Below are positions 43,212-55,600 of a stretch of DNA of 64,000 nucleotides, one piece after another. This stretch comes from Bidens hawaiensis (taxonomy: Eukaryota > Streptophyta > Magnoliopsida > Asterales > Asteraceae), in contig JAIQDT010014325.1 of the NCBI GenBank assembly GCA_021521415.1, forward strand, positions 1 to 64,000, given 5' to 3'. The translations under genes were made by a program, and so were the position numbers. Each line of letters opens with the position of its first letter. The stretch's first letter is position 1. A model generated the notes under the pieces. The model was not told the origin of the DNA. It made no database searches and saw nothing but the letters and a program-made list of their open reading frames with translations.

Positions 43212-45861
43212 TGTGACAATCGTCAATTTCAGGTTAACTCCGTTAACTCAACTCCGCCAATTCAAACTTAAAGATCACTGAATCTATAACACACACCTCA
43301 TTACATTTAAACTAGGGTTTAAATGACGCTTAACACTTACTACATGTGTAGTCTTTCGGGAATTGCACCGAAACGCAAACGAGTTGACGAAAACGATTGG
43401 TGAATAAACGAAAAACGTCAAAACAATAATTATGTGATAATTATGTGTTAGACTTATGTGTTATGTGATAACATTGTTATAAACGTTAACTCAATGTGCT
43501 AGAACTAGTTAATTAAGCTAGAAAAGTAACATTTGGAAGTTGAGGGACTAAAGTGTAACATGTTATTATTATTAATAACAATAAACCATAACTCTCTCTT
43601 CTCCCTTTCACTCTACCCGACGGAAGCCCTCCCCCTCTCCTCTCTTGCGATCGCCATTCACACACACACATACAAGCAATCTTTCAAGCTTTTGATTGAA
43701 GATTAAGGTGCTAGGAAGGTATAAACAACTATCCTATGCATCCTCTATGCTTAATTTTCGATTTTCAATGGGTTAATTATAAACCCTAGGTCCGATTTCT
43801 ATATGTTATTGTGTTCATATGATTTTGTTTGATTTGATGGTGTATTGATGATGATTTGATAACTAGAATTGATATTGTTACATGTTAATTGTTGTGTCTT
43901 TGATTTTGAGATCAAATAAAACCCTAACCATGTATGTATGGTGTAATTGATATGCATGGATAGTGGTTATGGTGTTTAGAGTGTTATATGAACGGATTAT
44001 GATCCATAGATGGTTAATATGTTGAGTTTTGTTGCAAACAGTTTTCTGGACAGATTGTGTTGTTGATGTTCAATTGACTGTATCTGGGTGTAAATGTGAA
44101 AATTAGTTGAGATTATTGATACTACAGTAAACTAGGTTGAGTCTAGTTTCTAGAGAATATAAATTTGCAATTTTTGGACGTGTATAAGTTAACCTTTATG
44201 ATTTTACAAAAACGTTGTGCAAAGCTGAGTTGTTAGACCTGCTGTTAGGTTGTTTTGTAAATGTTATATCTCATGAACTACGAGACCAATTGGGTTGTTT
44301 CCACTTCTGGAAGTTGACTTGTTGAGTTAGGAACCTAACCCAAGTGGTCTTGCACTTGTTGGATTTTTCATTTAACAGGAATTTCAAATAACATTCTGTT
44401 GCGCATAAATTTGACTATTGTGAGTTTGCTGTGGTAAATCGATCATTGTGAGAAATATATGTGGAATAAAAATAAAATAAAATATTTTCTGGAAACCTAA
44501 TACATATATGCTTTTGTGATGATTTTTGGTAAATTAATTGAGATGCTATGATAGGTGGAATAGATTAGTTTTACAAGTAGAATTCTGTCGTTAAGAAACT
44601 AGTTGCTGAATTTTGTAAAAGTTGCATGAAACATGGTATTTGCTAATTAATTGTCGTGTTTTGACCAAATTGCCCTTGAAGGGAATGATTGCTAATTAAT
44701 TGTCGTGTTTTGACCAAATTGCCCTTGAGGGGAATGATTTCTAATTAATTGTCGTGTTTTGACCAAATTGCCCTTGCGGGGAATAATTGCTAGTTAATTG
44801 TTATGTGTTGACCAAATTGCCCTCACGGGGAGTAATTGCTAGTGATGTACATTATGAATACATGACACGTAAATAATTGCTCACACATGTAACGTATCAC
44901 AAATACACTTGTTAAAGTCACACACGATTCACAAACGAAACACGAAACATGTTGTGTGCATAGGTATTATGTGCCGAGTCTAGAGACTCGATAATAGTTC
45001 CGACACTTAGAAAATCTCCTTGTTGTTTTAGAACGCTAGAGAGAGTTTTTCTGTGACGCGCATCTTGGTGAATTATTTTGGGAATACTTCGCAAACAGTG
45101 AGTTCACTTACCCCTTTTAAACTGTTTTCAAACGCTTTTCGCTTGGGGGAGATAGCATACTCCGATAAACGCATTTAAGATTTTGTTAGTAAATTATATA
45201 TCACTTGTAAAGGCTAAGTGGCAAACGAAACATTTGAAGTCCTACACATCGAACCGGTTAATATTTGGAATAGCGAGTCACTGTTGAGTAGTACTACTGG
45301 GTTTGACAAACCCCACCCAACGCTAAACTCGACTGGAGGTCGAGTGGGTGTAATCTTGGCTAAACACATAACATGGTCGGGATAGACCTGGTGGCAAGGC
45401 AAATGATAAACAGTCAGCTTCGGTTTCGAACACTTAGTAATACTTGTTTTATAGGCTAGCTACCTATAGATATATAATTGATTTAACACTATCTGGTAAC
45501 GCAAAACGCTTAACGCAAAACGCTGAACGCAAACGCTAAACGCTTTATTTTATATAAACTTGTGAACTCACCAACCCCGTGTTGACACTTTTAGTATGTT
45601 ATTCTCAGGTAGCCGAGGCGGGCGCGCGGTATAGGATCATGCATTGTTTGAAACGCTTTTGTTTATGCAACCTGATTTTAAACTGTTATTATGGGGTTTT
45701 GAGTCGTCCTGCGTGACGCAACTTTTATCTCTTGGTTTTTACGCTTCCGCACTTAATTTCATTTAAACGTTTTTATGGTTTGATTATAACTAATGATTCC
45801 GATCCTGTTAGTTCACACCCTCTGACGGTAAAACTCCGTTAGTGGATTTGAGGGTGTGACA
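43212..45861 (+). repeat. Chromovirus 3' LTR
   Basis: 2650 bp, from TGTGACAATCG to GGGTGTGACA. It lacks the plastid fragment and shows the undisturbed site near 45028-45046. Point differences from the 5' LTR are sparse (for example near 43281, 43373 and 43620). The four 50-bp units are at 44641-44840 and the short 14-bp array at 45499-45541. The ORF at 45214-45402 (minus) is a repeat of the one in the 5' LTR and is not a gene. Confidence 0.93.
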
Positions 45862-45866
45862 TAAAA

Positions 45867-46990
45867 GACAATAGTTGGGTAGAAGCAATGCAAGAGGAAC
45901 TGGCACAGTTCAGAGATCTACATGTGTGGGATCTTTTTGAAAGGCCAATTGACAGATATGCAATAGGAACCAAATGGGTTTTTTAAACAAAAGGGATGAA
46001 AGGGGTTTGATGATTTAGAATAAAGCTAGACTTGTAGTACTGGGATGTCTTCAAGAAGAAGGAATAGATTTTGAGGAAGTCTTTGCTCCTGTTGCAAGAC
46101 TTGAAGCTATCAGGATTTTTCATGCATATGCTGCCTCAAAGAACATTAAAGTGTTCCAGCTTGATGTTAAGTCTGCATTTCTAAATGGGAAGATTGATGA
46201 AGAGGTGTATGTAGCTCAACCTCCAGGTTTTGAGGATCCAATGTATCCAAACAGGGTGTATAAGCTAAACAAAGCCCTTTATGGATTGCATCAGGCTCCT
46301 AGAGCATGGTATGATGAGCTATCAAATCATCTTCTTGAAAATGGTTTTACAAGGGGAGCCATTAACAAAACATTCTTCTACAAAAGAAAGGGATTAGACT
46401 TACTTCTGTTACAAGTGTATGTGGATGACATCATCTTTGGATCTACTTACGAACAAATGTGCATGGAGTTTGAAGGGGTAATGAAGTCAAAATACAGCAT
46501 GAGTTCTATGGGAGAAATGAACTTCTTTCTTGGATTGCAAGTTCAACAAAAGGCTGAAGGGATCTTCATTCACCAAAACAAATATGTGCAGGACATCTTG
46601 AACAAGTTGAACTATCATGAGTACAAGACTGCTTCAACTCCAATGGACACCAAAGAAAAGATGATTGCAGATGAAAAGGGGGAGCCTGTTGATGAACATG
46701 AATATAGAGTCAAAATTGGATCTCTGATGTATCTGACTGCAACAAGACCATATATCATTTTTGCTGTATGTGTGTGTGCAAGATTCCAATCAAGTCCAAA
46801 AGTCTCCCACATGAATGCTGTTAAGAGAATATTCAGATATTTAAAGGGAAGACCAGACTTAGGAATTTGGTATCCAAAGAACCAATCTTTTGATCTGATT
46901 GTATATACAGACAGTGATTATGATGGCTGTAACATGAACAGAAAGTCAATCTCCGGAGGATGTCAATTTTTGGGTGAAAGGCTAGTGTAA
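45867..46990 (+). pseudogene. Sirevirus reverse transcriptase, right of the chromovirus
   Basis: Begins DNSWVEAMQEELAQF, directly continuing the frame left of 34075. After a stop near 45985 and a frame change, 46151-46990 is open for 279 codons. [11 protein letters not shown] gives the first catalytic Asp (D5), then [23 protein letters not shown] and YVDD at residues 90-93. [16 protein letters not shown] and [10 protein letters not shown] (start of RNase H) follow. The wording fits Sireviruses. It ends at TAA (46988-46990). Lesions at both ends make it inactive. Confidence 0.9.
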
Positions 46991-47368
46991 TGGCAATGCA
47001 AAAAGTAGACAACAATCTCAATATCTACTGCAGAAGCTGAATATGTTGCTGCATCTTCCTGCTGTGCACAAGTTCTATGTATTCAAAATAAGATGCTGGA
47101 CTATGGTTTGAATTTTCTGAACACCCCTATTCTTATTGATAATACTGCTGCATATTTTACTGTCAAGAATCCAGTTCAACATTCTAAAACTAAGCACATT
47201 GAAATCAGACATCACTTCATCAGAGATTGTAGTGAAAAAGGTTTGATTGAAATGCAAAGAGTTGATACAAGTGACAATTTGGCTGACCTATTCACCAAAC
47301 CACTTGATAGAACCAGGTTCAACTTTCTTTTGAAAGCCCTGGGAATAATCAACTCTGATGAAATCTGA
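46991..47368 (+). pseudogene. Sirevirus RNase H C-terminal part
   Basis: Same frame as the RT segment, after stops at 46988 and 47006. STAEAEYVAAS carries the catalytic glutamate region, then LIDNTAA, HSKTKHIEIRHHFIRD and DNLADLFTKPL, the standard end of copia pol. A natural stop is at 47366. This marks the end of gag-pol. Confidence 0.88.
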
Positions 47369-49240
47369 TTAAGGATGTGTGCCTGGTTGTGTACCTCTAT
47401 GTGCTAAATGATTATTTTATTTAGAGGTTTCACAAATTGAATGTTATGTGAATATGCTTGAGTATGTTACTGATTATGCTACTGAATATGTAAACTGATA
47501 TGTGCTTTAACTGATGATGATTGCATAGTTTTGACATGATTGATCTGATTGATATGCTTGTTTGATTATCAGTTGATGTGAATTTGTGATGTTAGTATAA
47601 GTGTCTCTGTTAAGATTTAATTGTTAGAGTAAGCTTATTTGACATCATTGCTTAATTGCTTGAATATGTGCTTTATCTGATCTTCTGATGTTATTAAGAT
47701 AGGTTATACTTTGAATGTTAATACTGTCTACTTGTCTTGATGATATCATGTTTGATTAAGATTTGATTATGTGTTACAGCTGTTTGTGTCAAAATGAGTC
47801 TTATGTCAAAATTAAGTGATAAAATGAAATTTTCTAATGAATTTTGCATAAATACTTTATTTTGGTCAAAACATGAGCAAGTTGATTAATGGTGTAAAGA
47901 TATGATAAGATTATTCAGTTCAAGCTTTAAAGAAGCTTAAAAGAAGGAGTTTTAAAGAAAAGACTCAAGTAGTTATTTTTGCTGAAAATTATGTCATCTG
48001 CCCAGTTGGAAGGACATACACTTGTGTATGTTTGGTCCTTAAATCTCTACAGATTCAAAGGATAGCCATTGACCTGAAAAACTGAATGCATTTGGGGCAA
48101 TTATAACTTGTTTCTTATTCCTTCACTTAAAACTATGTCAATAACTCTGACTTTGAAAGGACATATATTCACATGTATGTTTGGTCCTGCTAATCACTTG
48201 TGGTCAAACAGGATAGCCATTTACCTGACAATGAAGAGAAATTGGGGTGATTGAATATTAAACTGTAATTTAATGGGAAATGATAGTACATTGACTACTT
48301 ATCCAATCATATGGATTTAATAGGCTAAAGGACCTTAGTATAGTCATTAACATGTATGGTTGCTTTCTCATGATGATGTAAAATCTAAGCTGATATAAAC
48401 ATAATGAATATGCTAATCTTTATGTGGAGATACATAGTTGTCTTTGCATGTCTCAAGATAAATCTATCCAAATGATAGGCAGAAAAGTGATTACCCCGTC
48501 ATACACAAGCCTGTTGTTATTTGGTCAACCAAAAATGAAACATCTTTAAATATGACAAAGAACATGTGTTAGAAAAATTTGAGAAAATATCAAAACAAGG
48601 GGAAGAATGAATAAATCAACCAAAAGTTGATAAGTGTTTTAAATATTTTATCAAACAAGAGGGTTACAACAAAGAACTACAAAGATGTTGACAAAATATG
48701 TCTCATCTTGAATGAAAGGTCTGTTATTTAACTGTAAGTCCAACGTTCAACCTCTATATATGTTTGAAAATCAAAAATACAAAAAGATTCAATAAGTTTT
48801 GTCATACAAAAACAAGCTTTTTGACCAAATACAGGAGGTTGGAGTCAAATTGGGGTGATCTGGGGAAAGCCAAATAAGCTTTGAGAAGAGATATGAGGCA
48901 TCATAGCACAGTGTTGACCACTAATGCATTATGCTTAAATTGAACCTTAATCATATCACCAAAGAGATGAAATTCATGCTAAGTTTATACCCGCTGTTAA
49001 CCTATCTATGTTGTCATAATAATGCTGAGAATGAAGTATTGAGAAAGCTACTTAGTCAATATGATCCCATTCTTGAGATCTTTTTCAGAAAATGGAAGAA
49101 ACTGTTTTGAAGAGAAATAAAACTGAAATTTGATCTCTAAATGCACCATTTGCTCTTAAACTATGATCTGTAATGAAAAATATATTTTGACAAATGGTTT
49201 AAGTCAAAAAGTGTTGCATTTTGCCTTTAATAGGTTGAAT
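47369..49240 (+). other. Sirevirus spacer after pol, no gene
   Basis: About 1.9 kb of AT-rich non-coding sequence. Phrases repeat, for example AAAGGACATAYRYTCACRTG near 48010 and 48157, followed by TATGTTTGGTCCT, and GGATAGCCATTKACCTGA near 48060 and 48210. So there is an old direct duplication of about 150 bp. No ORF. Confidence 0.55.
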
Positions 49241-50138
49241 ATGTAAGTTCGGGTAAGGTTTGGTGTTTTATAACCTTACCGGGTACAAAACAGTTGAATA
49301 TGTTTGATTATGTTATTTCGGGTAAGGTTTGATGATTTGTGACCTTTCCGGGCAAGCTTTGTCATTTTTGACTAGGTTTATGATTTTCGGGCATGCTTTG
49401 AAGTGTTTACACTTTTCGGGTAGAGTACACTCTTGTACTAATTTCCCGAGCAAGTTTTAAGTCTTGAGATGATTATGTGTTGTAGCTAGTTTTTAACAAG
49501 GATTTCTTGTTTCGGGCAAGCTTTACATTTATATGCTGATTGTTAGTTCAAGCCAACTTTGTGAACTTAAGATTAGTACACCGAGTAAGCTTTGTGATTT
49601 GTGTGAATATGTTGTTAGGAAATGTTAGTTAATCTTTCCGGGCACACTTAGATATTATTATTTAAGTTTGTCATGATCGGGTATGGTTTGATATGTTGAA
49701 ATCCTTTGAGTAAGGGCATACCTGATGATTGAATATGTGTATCCTAGTAAGCTTATTGCTAACATAGGTGTTTTGGGCAAGCTATTTGAAATTCTATACT
49801 GTAGCACACTTATCTGTTTATATGTTTTAATTTCATTCCTAGCATGCTCTGTGATATTTATGTTTATGTTTTCTTTGAAATTGCAAGTGTTTTCGGGCAA
49901 ACTTTGTTTTCCGGGCACGCTTTATATTTCGGGTACACTTTTGTTCCCTCAATATACTTGGTAATTTCAAAACTTGACTTTCCGAGTACACTGTATGTTA
50001 GAAGTCCTTCTCCGGGCACACTTTGTACTATAGAAAGGTTATTCGGGTATACTTTGCATAAGAATGTTGTTCGGGCACACTATACATCAGAAAGGTTGCT
50101 CGGGCAAACTATGCTTCCAAGTATACTTGAGTGAATAT
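49241..50138 (+). repeat. Array of TCCGGGCAAGCTTTG-like motifs in the Sirevirus spacer
   Basis: About twenty copies of a 14-15 bp motif with core YCGGGYAARSTTTG, all in the same orientation and spaced irregularly (about 20-70 bp). The same motif fills the 5' LTR (29413-30080), and a few more copies follow the young copia at 58560-58710. No ORF spans it. Confidence 0.85.
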
Positions 50139-50143
50139 GTTTC

Positions 50144-51049
50144 TGTTGGAATTTCATATGCCCGAGACACATATTTATATTAATGTGGCTAACTGTGTTT
50201 GATCCAAGTCGGGTCATACCCAATAACAAGCTAGACAACACCAAATGTATTCTTTTAGTGATTTGATCACTTAGACGAATACCGAACACTGCGCAATTAG
50301 AAAATTGGTTTCCTAAATAATTACACTTGATGATTTAAATAAATTATCTGGATAATTTATTTATATAAATTAATTATTTAATTGGTTAAATAATTAAGAT
50401 AGCATGTATGTTTTATAAAATTAGTTTTATAAAGTATGAGATGGAGATGTTTTAATTGTTAAAACAAAACAAAAAAAAAAAAATAAAAAATAAATAAATA
50501 AATTCAAAACCGGCCACCCATGTGGGGTGGTGGTTTTACCCAATCAAAACCAAGATGCTCCTTATTTTTTGTCTTGGGTTCCCCTTTTGATCCTCCATAC
50601 ACAACACATGCAAACTATTTTTTTTCTTTCAAGAAATCTCAAGTGTGAAAACAAGCTAGAAGTCTCTCTCTCTCTCTCTCAAAACCCACGGCCATTTTGG
50701 GCAGATTTTGGGGGTTTTTGTGAGCTTGTTCAAGTGTTAAAATCCTAGCAACAAGTTGGTGTTGTTGCTCAAAAGCTTGGGGTATACAAAGCTTGAGGGT
50801 TTCTTCTTTGCAACCTTGCCATTTGAAGACATCATCTTCTTCATCCACCTACATCTTCTTATAAGGTATAAGAAGGTACAACTTACATTTTGTGAGCATT
50901 TTGTTCTTGTAATATTGATCCTTGTTCTCCGGGTTTTAGTTTTAACATAATGGTATGTTCATAACAAGTTTTAAAATCTAAGCTTCCGTTGCGTTTTCTT
51001 GTTAAATATGGTTAACTTGAACTTTGATAATCTTGTATAAAACCCAACA
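50144..51049 (+). repeat. 5' LTR of the young copia
   Basis: 906 bp. It has a purine/pyrimidine simple repeat region (A-rich near 50467-50510, TC repeat near 50664-50680) and possible TATA-like TTTTATAAAGTATG near 50430. The ORFs at 50527-50950 on either strand repeat exactly in the 3' LTR and are not genes. Confidence 0.95.
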
Positions 51050-51050
51050 A

Positions 51051-51066
51051 TGGCATCAAGAGCCGG
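51051..51066 (+). promoter_or_regulatory. Primer-binding site-like sequence
   Basis: TGGCATCAAGAGCCGG, one base after the LTR. It resembles the usual TGGTATCAGAGC but has an extra A and a T to C change, so the tRNA partner may pair imperfectly or be a different one. Confidence 0.65.
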
Positions 51067-52697
51067 TTACAAGGACTTATGCTTCTTTTGTGTTCATAAA
51101 TTTCGGATTTTTCATGGGTGAAAAGGGAGGTCCGAAAATTTAGTGGATTTTACCCCTCATGGTTTTGTAAGATCTTGACATGCATGGAAAGATCTTAGGA
51201 AACCATTTATCATTTGGATGATGAAATATCAAAATTGTAATATTTTGGGGATGGTGGCCGTAGCCTCTTGGGGGGGGGGGGCCGCTTTTTTGATGAAATT
51301 TAGGCATTGGTTGCTTAGGTTGCATGCTTAGAACATTTGGTATGTTTGGATGTGTCATAACCGAAACCTAGACCTTGGATGTGTTGATTGTTGTTTTGTG
51401 TATGTTGATTATGTTTATTATTCAATATGGTTGTAATAATTCATAATCTAAGGCTTGTGTAATTTATTTATTCATAAGTTGGTATGTAATAAGTAGATTA
51501 GTTGCATTTTCCTTTTTTTAGAAAAATATGTATTAGGATACATTTTGTAAAAATTAGAAGATGCAAGATTTGATGAAATGGGTTGGGCCGAAATTTTGGG
51601 CTTGTTGGGCCTCACCGGCCCATCATGGGATTCAAGCCCATTAGGCCCATAAATTTCACTCTTGGGCCCAAGAAGACTTTTGGAGGTTTGGAGCCCATTA
51701 ACAAGTCCAACAAGAACACAACAACTTGGAGAGGATACTTGAAGCATTTGGATGCAAGATCAAGTGGGAGTCAACATTCCATCCTTGTGTCATGTTTTGT
51801 CCCTTAGGTGTGACTAATGACCTATACTTGTTTCGGCTAACAAGTATGGTCAAATTTAGTGGTTTTCGGTTATGACTATATTTTGCATGTGTATGCTTGG
51901 TTGTTTGTTTTACTTAATGTAATGTGTGGTTGATAGATATTAGGATATCCAAACCGTCACATAGGAACGACAACAAGCATAAAACGGGTTCTAATATATA
52001 TTTGGTAATATCGCGTCATTTAGTTTAATTAAATGGGTTTATTAAAACTAAGCGATCACTCACATATAATAAAATTGGTTTTATTATAACTAGAACCTTG
52101 AAAATTGGTTTTCAAAATCGCCATATTACTAAATGCATGTTAGGATATGGCATAATGTTTTTCAACTAGAATATTTGAAAAATTTAAAAATCCCTTTTTC
52201 AAATTACCAAGGAAACAAGTCTAACACCATCCTTTTGTATGACACTTAACGTATTAGGGAACTTTAAATGGGATAAAGGTCACCTAACCATTTTGAGCAA
52301 ACTAATATACTTAGGGTAATATTAACATATTTGTGGGATAAAGGTCACCTAACCACTTATATGTTAATCTTACATGTTTATACAAGTAGGACGACTTGAA
52401 TTGGAAACCATGTGATAAAGGTCACCTAAGCATGGGATCCAATGGTGTTGATGGGATAAACATGCCAACACGAAATAAGGATTTCGAATGGTCCCATACC
52501 TCTAGAAGTTGCAAAGGGTTGCAATTGTCAAGGTTGACTACCTTGTTAAATCAAATAACGGGATAAAGGTCACCTAACCGAAATTTGATTTATCGTTGGA
52601 TTCTAGGATTTAATTATTATTTTAAAATCTGGAATAAAAGGGTATTAATAATTAAATTGTTTATAATACTAAAATAAAACTTTGTTAAATTTTGTAG
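51067..52697 (+). other. Long leader of the young copia, with a repeated 20-base motif
   Basis: 1.6 kb between the primer site and the ATG. It has an unassigned ORF (51583-51807, 74 codons, no similarity recognised), a G9 run at 51273, and four copies of GGGATAAAGGTCACCTAACC or near copies (52270, 52335, 52412 and 52560). A leader of this length is unusual for copia and would burden simple scanning. Confidence 0.7.
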
Positions 52698-55600
52698 ATG
52701 GCCGCTAACAATGCAAACACCTCTACCCATAACACCCGTAACCTATCCTTAAGAACCATCCTTGAAAAAGATCGTCTAAACCATAATAACTTTATGGATT
52801 GGTATCGCAACTTGAGAATAGTTCTCAAACAAGAAGAGATATCATATGTCTTAGACGATCCCATTCCCGATGAGCCTAACGTGGAAGATGAGGAGGCTTA
52901 TAACAATTGGGTCAAGTACACCAAAGATTCGGTGCAAGCCTCTTGCCTCATGTTGGGGACTATGATTCCCGAAATCCAAAAGGATTTCGAGCATCATGGG
53001 GCATACGACATGATAACTCAACTGAAGGAAATGTTCCTTCAACAAGCTAGAGCGGAACGTTTCGAAACGGTTCGAGCGTTTCATGCATGTCGTATGGAGG
53101 AAACCCAAACCGTCTCATCTTATGTCCTAAAGATGAAAAGCTACATCGAAAAGCTTCGTAGGTTGAATTGTCCCGTGTCTAATGAGTTGGCTACGGATTT
53201 GATCCTCAACTCTTTGACCAAAAGGTTTGAAACCTTTGTCATGAATTATAACATGAATGGGTGGGACAAAAGCATTGGTGAGCTTCACGCAATGCTAAGA
53301 ACGGCCGAAGCGGGAATGGGTAAAAAGGCTTTACCCGTTCTAACAATCGATGAAGGAAAAAGGGGACATAACTCCAACCCCAAAGCAAGTGTTGCTAAGG
53401 GCAAGGGCCACGTCCGAGGAAAGGGAAAGAGGAAAGCCAACACGCCCATCAAACCGAAGGAAAAGAAGCAAAAGGTTGCGGCGCAAGATCCATGCTTTGA
53501 GTGTGGAGAGATAGGTCATTGGAAAAGGAATTGTCCGACCTATCTCAAAGCGTTAAAAGATAAGAGGGATGCGGGGCAAACCTCAGGTATTATCTTTACT
53601 ATACATATTGAACTAAATGTTATTTCTTCAAATACATGGGTACTTGATACCGGATGTGGAACTCACATTTGCAATTTGTTGCAGGGGTTCAAAAGAAGTA
53701 AACAACTTAACAAAGGGGACATTAGTCTTTTTATGGGCAATGGAGCAAGAGTTGAAGTCCAAGCCCAAGGAGACTACATGTTAAAGCTTCCAAGTGGTTT
53801 GGAAGTAATTTTGAAGAATGTTTTGTATGCTCCTAAGTTAAGAAGAAACATTATTTCCGTGTCCTTTTTAAAACAATGTGGCTTTGATCTTAAATTTATA
53901 GATTATGATATTCATGTTTTGATGAATGGCATATTTTATTTTAAAGCTATACCCATGAATGGTATATATGAAATAGATCAAATTGGTACGTCACATAGTA
54001 GTTCAATGTACAATGTCAACACCAAGAAACTCAAGAAGGACTTGGGTGATTCCTATCTTTGGCATTGTCGCCTTGGACACATAAGCAAGAATCGCATGCA
54101 AACTCTTCGCAAGAGTGGTATTCTAGAAACAAATGAGTATGATTCATTTGATGTATGTGAATCTTGTTTACAAGGCAAAATGACAAAGCAACCCTTTAAT
54201 AAAACTTTTGAAAGGTCAAAAGAATTATTGGGTATCATACATTCGGATGTATGTGGTCCTTTTAGACCAATGACTAGGAATGGTGAAAGATACTTCATTA
54301 CCTTTATTGACGATTATAGTCGATATGGTTATGTGTACTTATTGAAACACAAAGATGAAGCTTTTGAAATGTTCAAAGACTTCAAAACTGAAGTAGAAAG
54401 ACAACTCAAGACTACAATCAAAGTACTTCGTAGTGATAGAGGAGGTGAATACCTAAGTAGTGTTTTTCAAAATCATCTTAAGAGTTGTGGAATTATTTCA
54501 CAACTTACTCCACCCGGAACACCACAACATAATGGTGTGTCTGAAAGGAGAAATCGTACCCTATTAGATATGGTTCGATCCATGATGGCTAGAAGCACTT
54601 TACCTCTATCATTTTGGGGCTATGCTTTACTTTCCGCTGTTCGTATATTGAATATGGCTCCAACCAAGAAAGTGGAGAAGACACCTTTTGAAATATGGCA
54701 TGGAAGGGTTCCATCGCTATCATTCTTAAAAGTTTGGGGTTGTGAAGCTTATGTAAAGCAATACACCCCAAACAAATTAGAAGTCCGATCCACTAAGTGT
54801 ATCTTTATAGGTTATCCTAAAGATAATTTAGGATATTACTTTTACGACCCTAGTGAGCAAAAGGTTATTATTGCTCGAAAGGGTGAGTTCTTGGAAACTA
54901 AGTTCCTTAAGGAAGGAACTAATAGTAGAACAGTGAAATTTGATGAGGATCAAGAATCACAAGATGATACACAATTGGTTGATACTAGCACTCAACAAGA
55001 GATTGTTGAAAGTGATCAAGTGGTTGATCAAAACACACAAAACGTTCGCAGATCTGGTAGAGTTAGCAATCCACCCGAAAGATATGGATTTTTTGTAGAA
55101 GGATGCTACGTGGTAGATTCGGATGAACCAACCACATACCGTGATGCAATGTCCAAGAATGATTGTGACAAATGGCTTGAAGCCATGAACGTTGAGATGC
55201 AATCCATGTATGACAACCAAGTTTGGAAATTGGTTGAACCACCACTCAACTCCAAAGCTGTTGGAAGTAAGTGGGTTTTCAAAAGAAAAACTGATATGCA
55301 TGGAAACTTGGATACTTATAAAGCAAGACTTGTAGCTAAAGGTTTCACTCAAACTCAAGGGGTTGATTATGATGAAACTTTTTCGCCTGTGGCAATGCTA
55401 AAGTCTATTAGGATATTATTTGCCATAGCTGCACATTATGATTATGAAATTTGGCAAATGGATGTCAAGACCGCTTTCCTAAATGGATATCTTGAGGAAG
55501 ATGTCTATATGGTTCAGCCTGAAGGTTTTGTCGATCCAAAACATCCTAATAAAGTATGCAAGTTAAAGAAATCAATCTATGGATTGAAACAAGCATCTAG

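Larger units (their letters stand above)
34076..45861 (+). mobile_element. Tekay-type chromovirus (Ty3/gypsy) inserted in the Sirevirus pol
   Basis: Full-length element of 11,786 bp with LTRs at 34076-37321 and 43212-45861 (TGTGACAATCG to GGGTGTGACA). The perfect target duplication is TAAAA (34071-34075 and 45862-45866). It has a primer site, an extra ORF upstream of gag, gag-pol in gypsy order (PR, RT, RNase H, INT) and a C-terminal chromodomain-like segment. The coding part has at least two stops and two frameshifts, so the copy cannot act alone, although its LTRs are still very similar. Confidence 0.95.

Noticed and set aside
50527..50950. Small ORFs repeated at 57858-58281
   Set aside because: They are in the two LTRs of the young copia and repeat only because the LTRs do.
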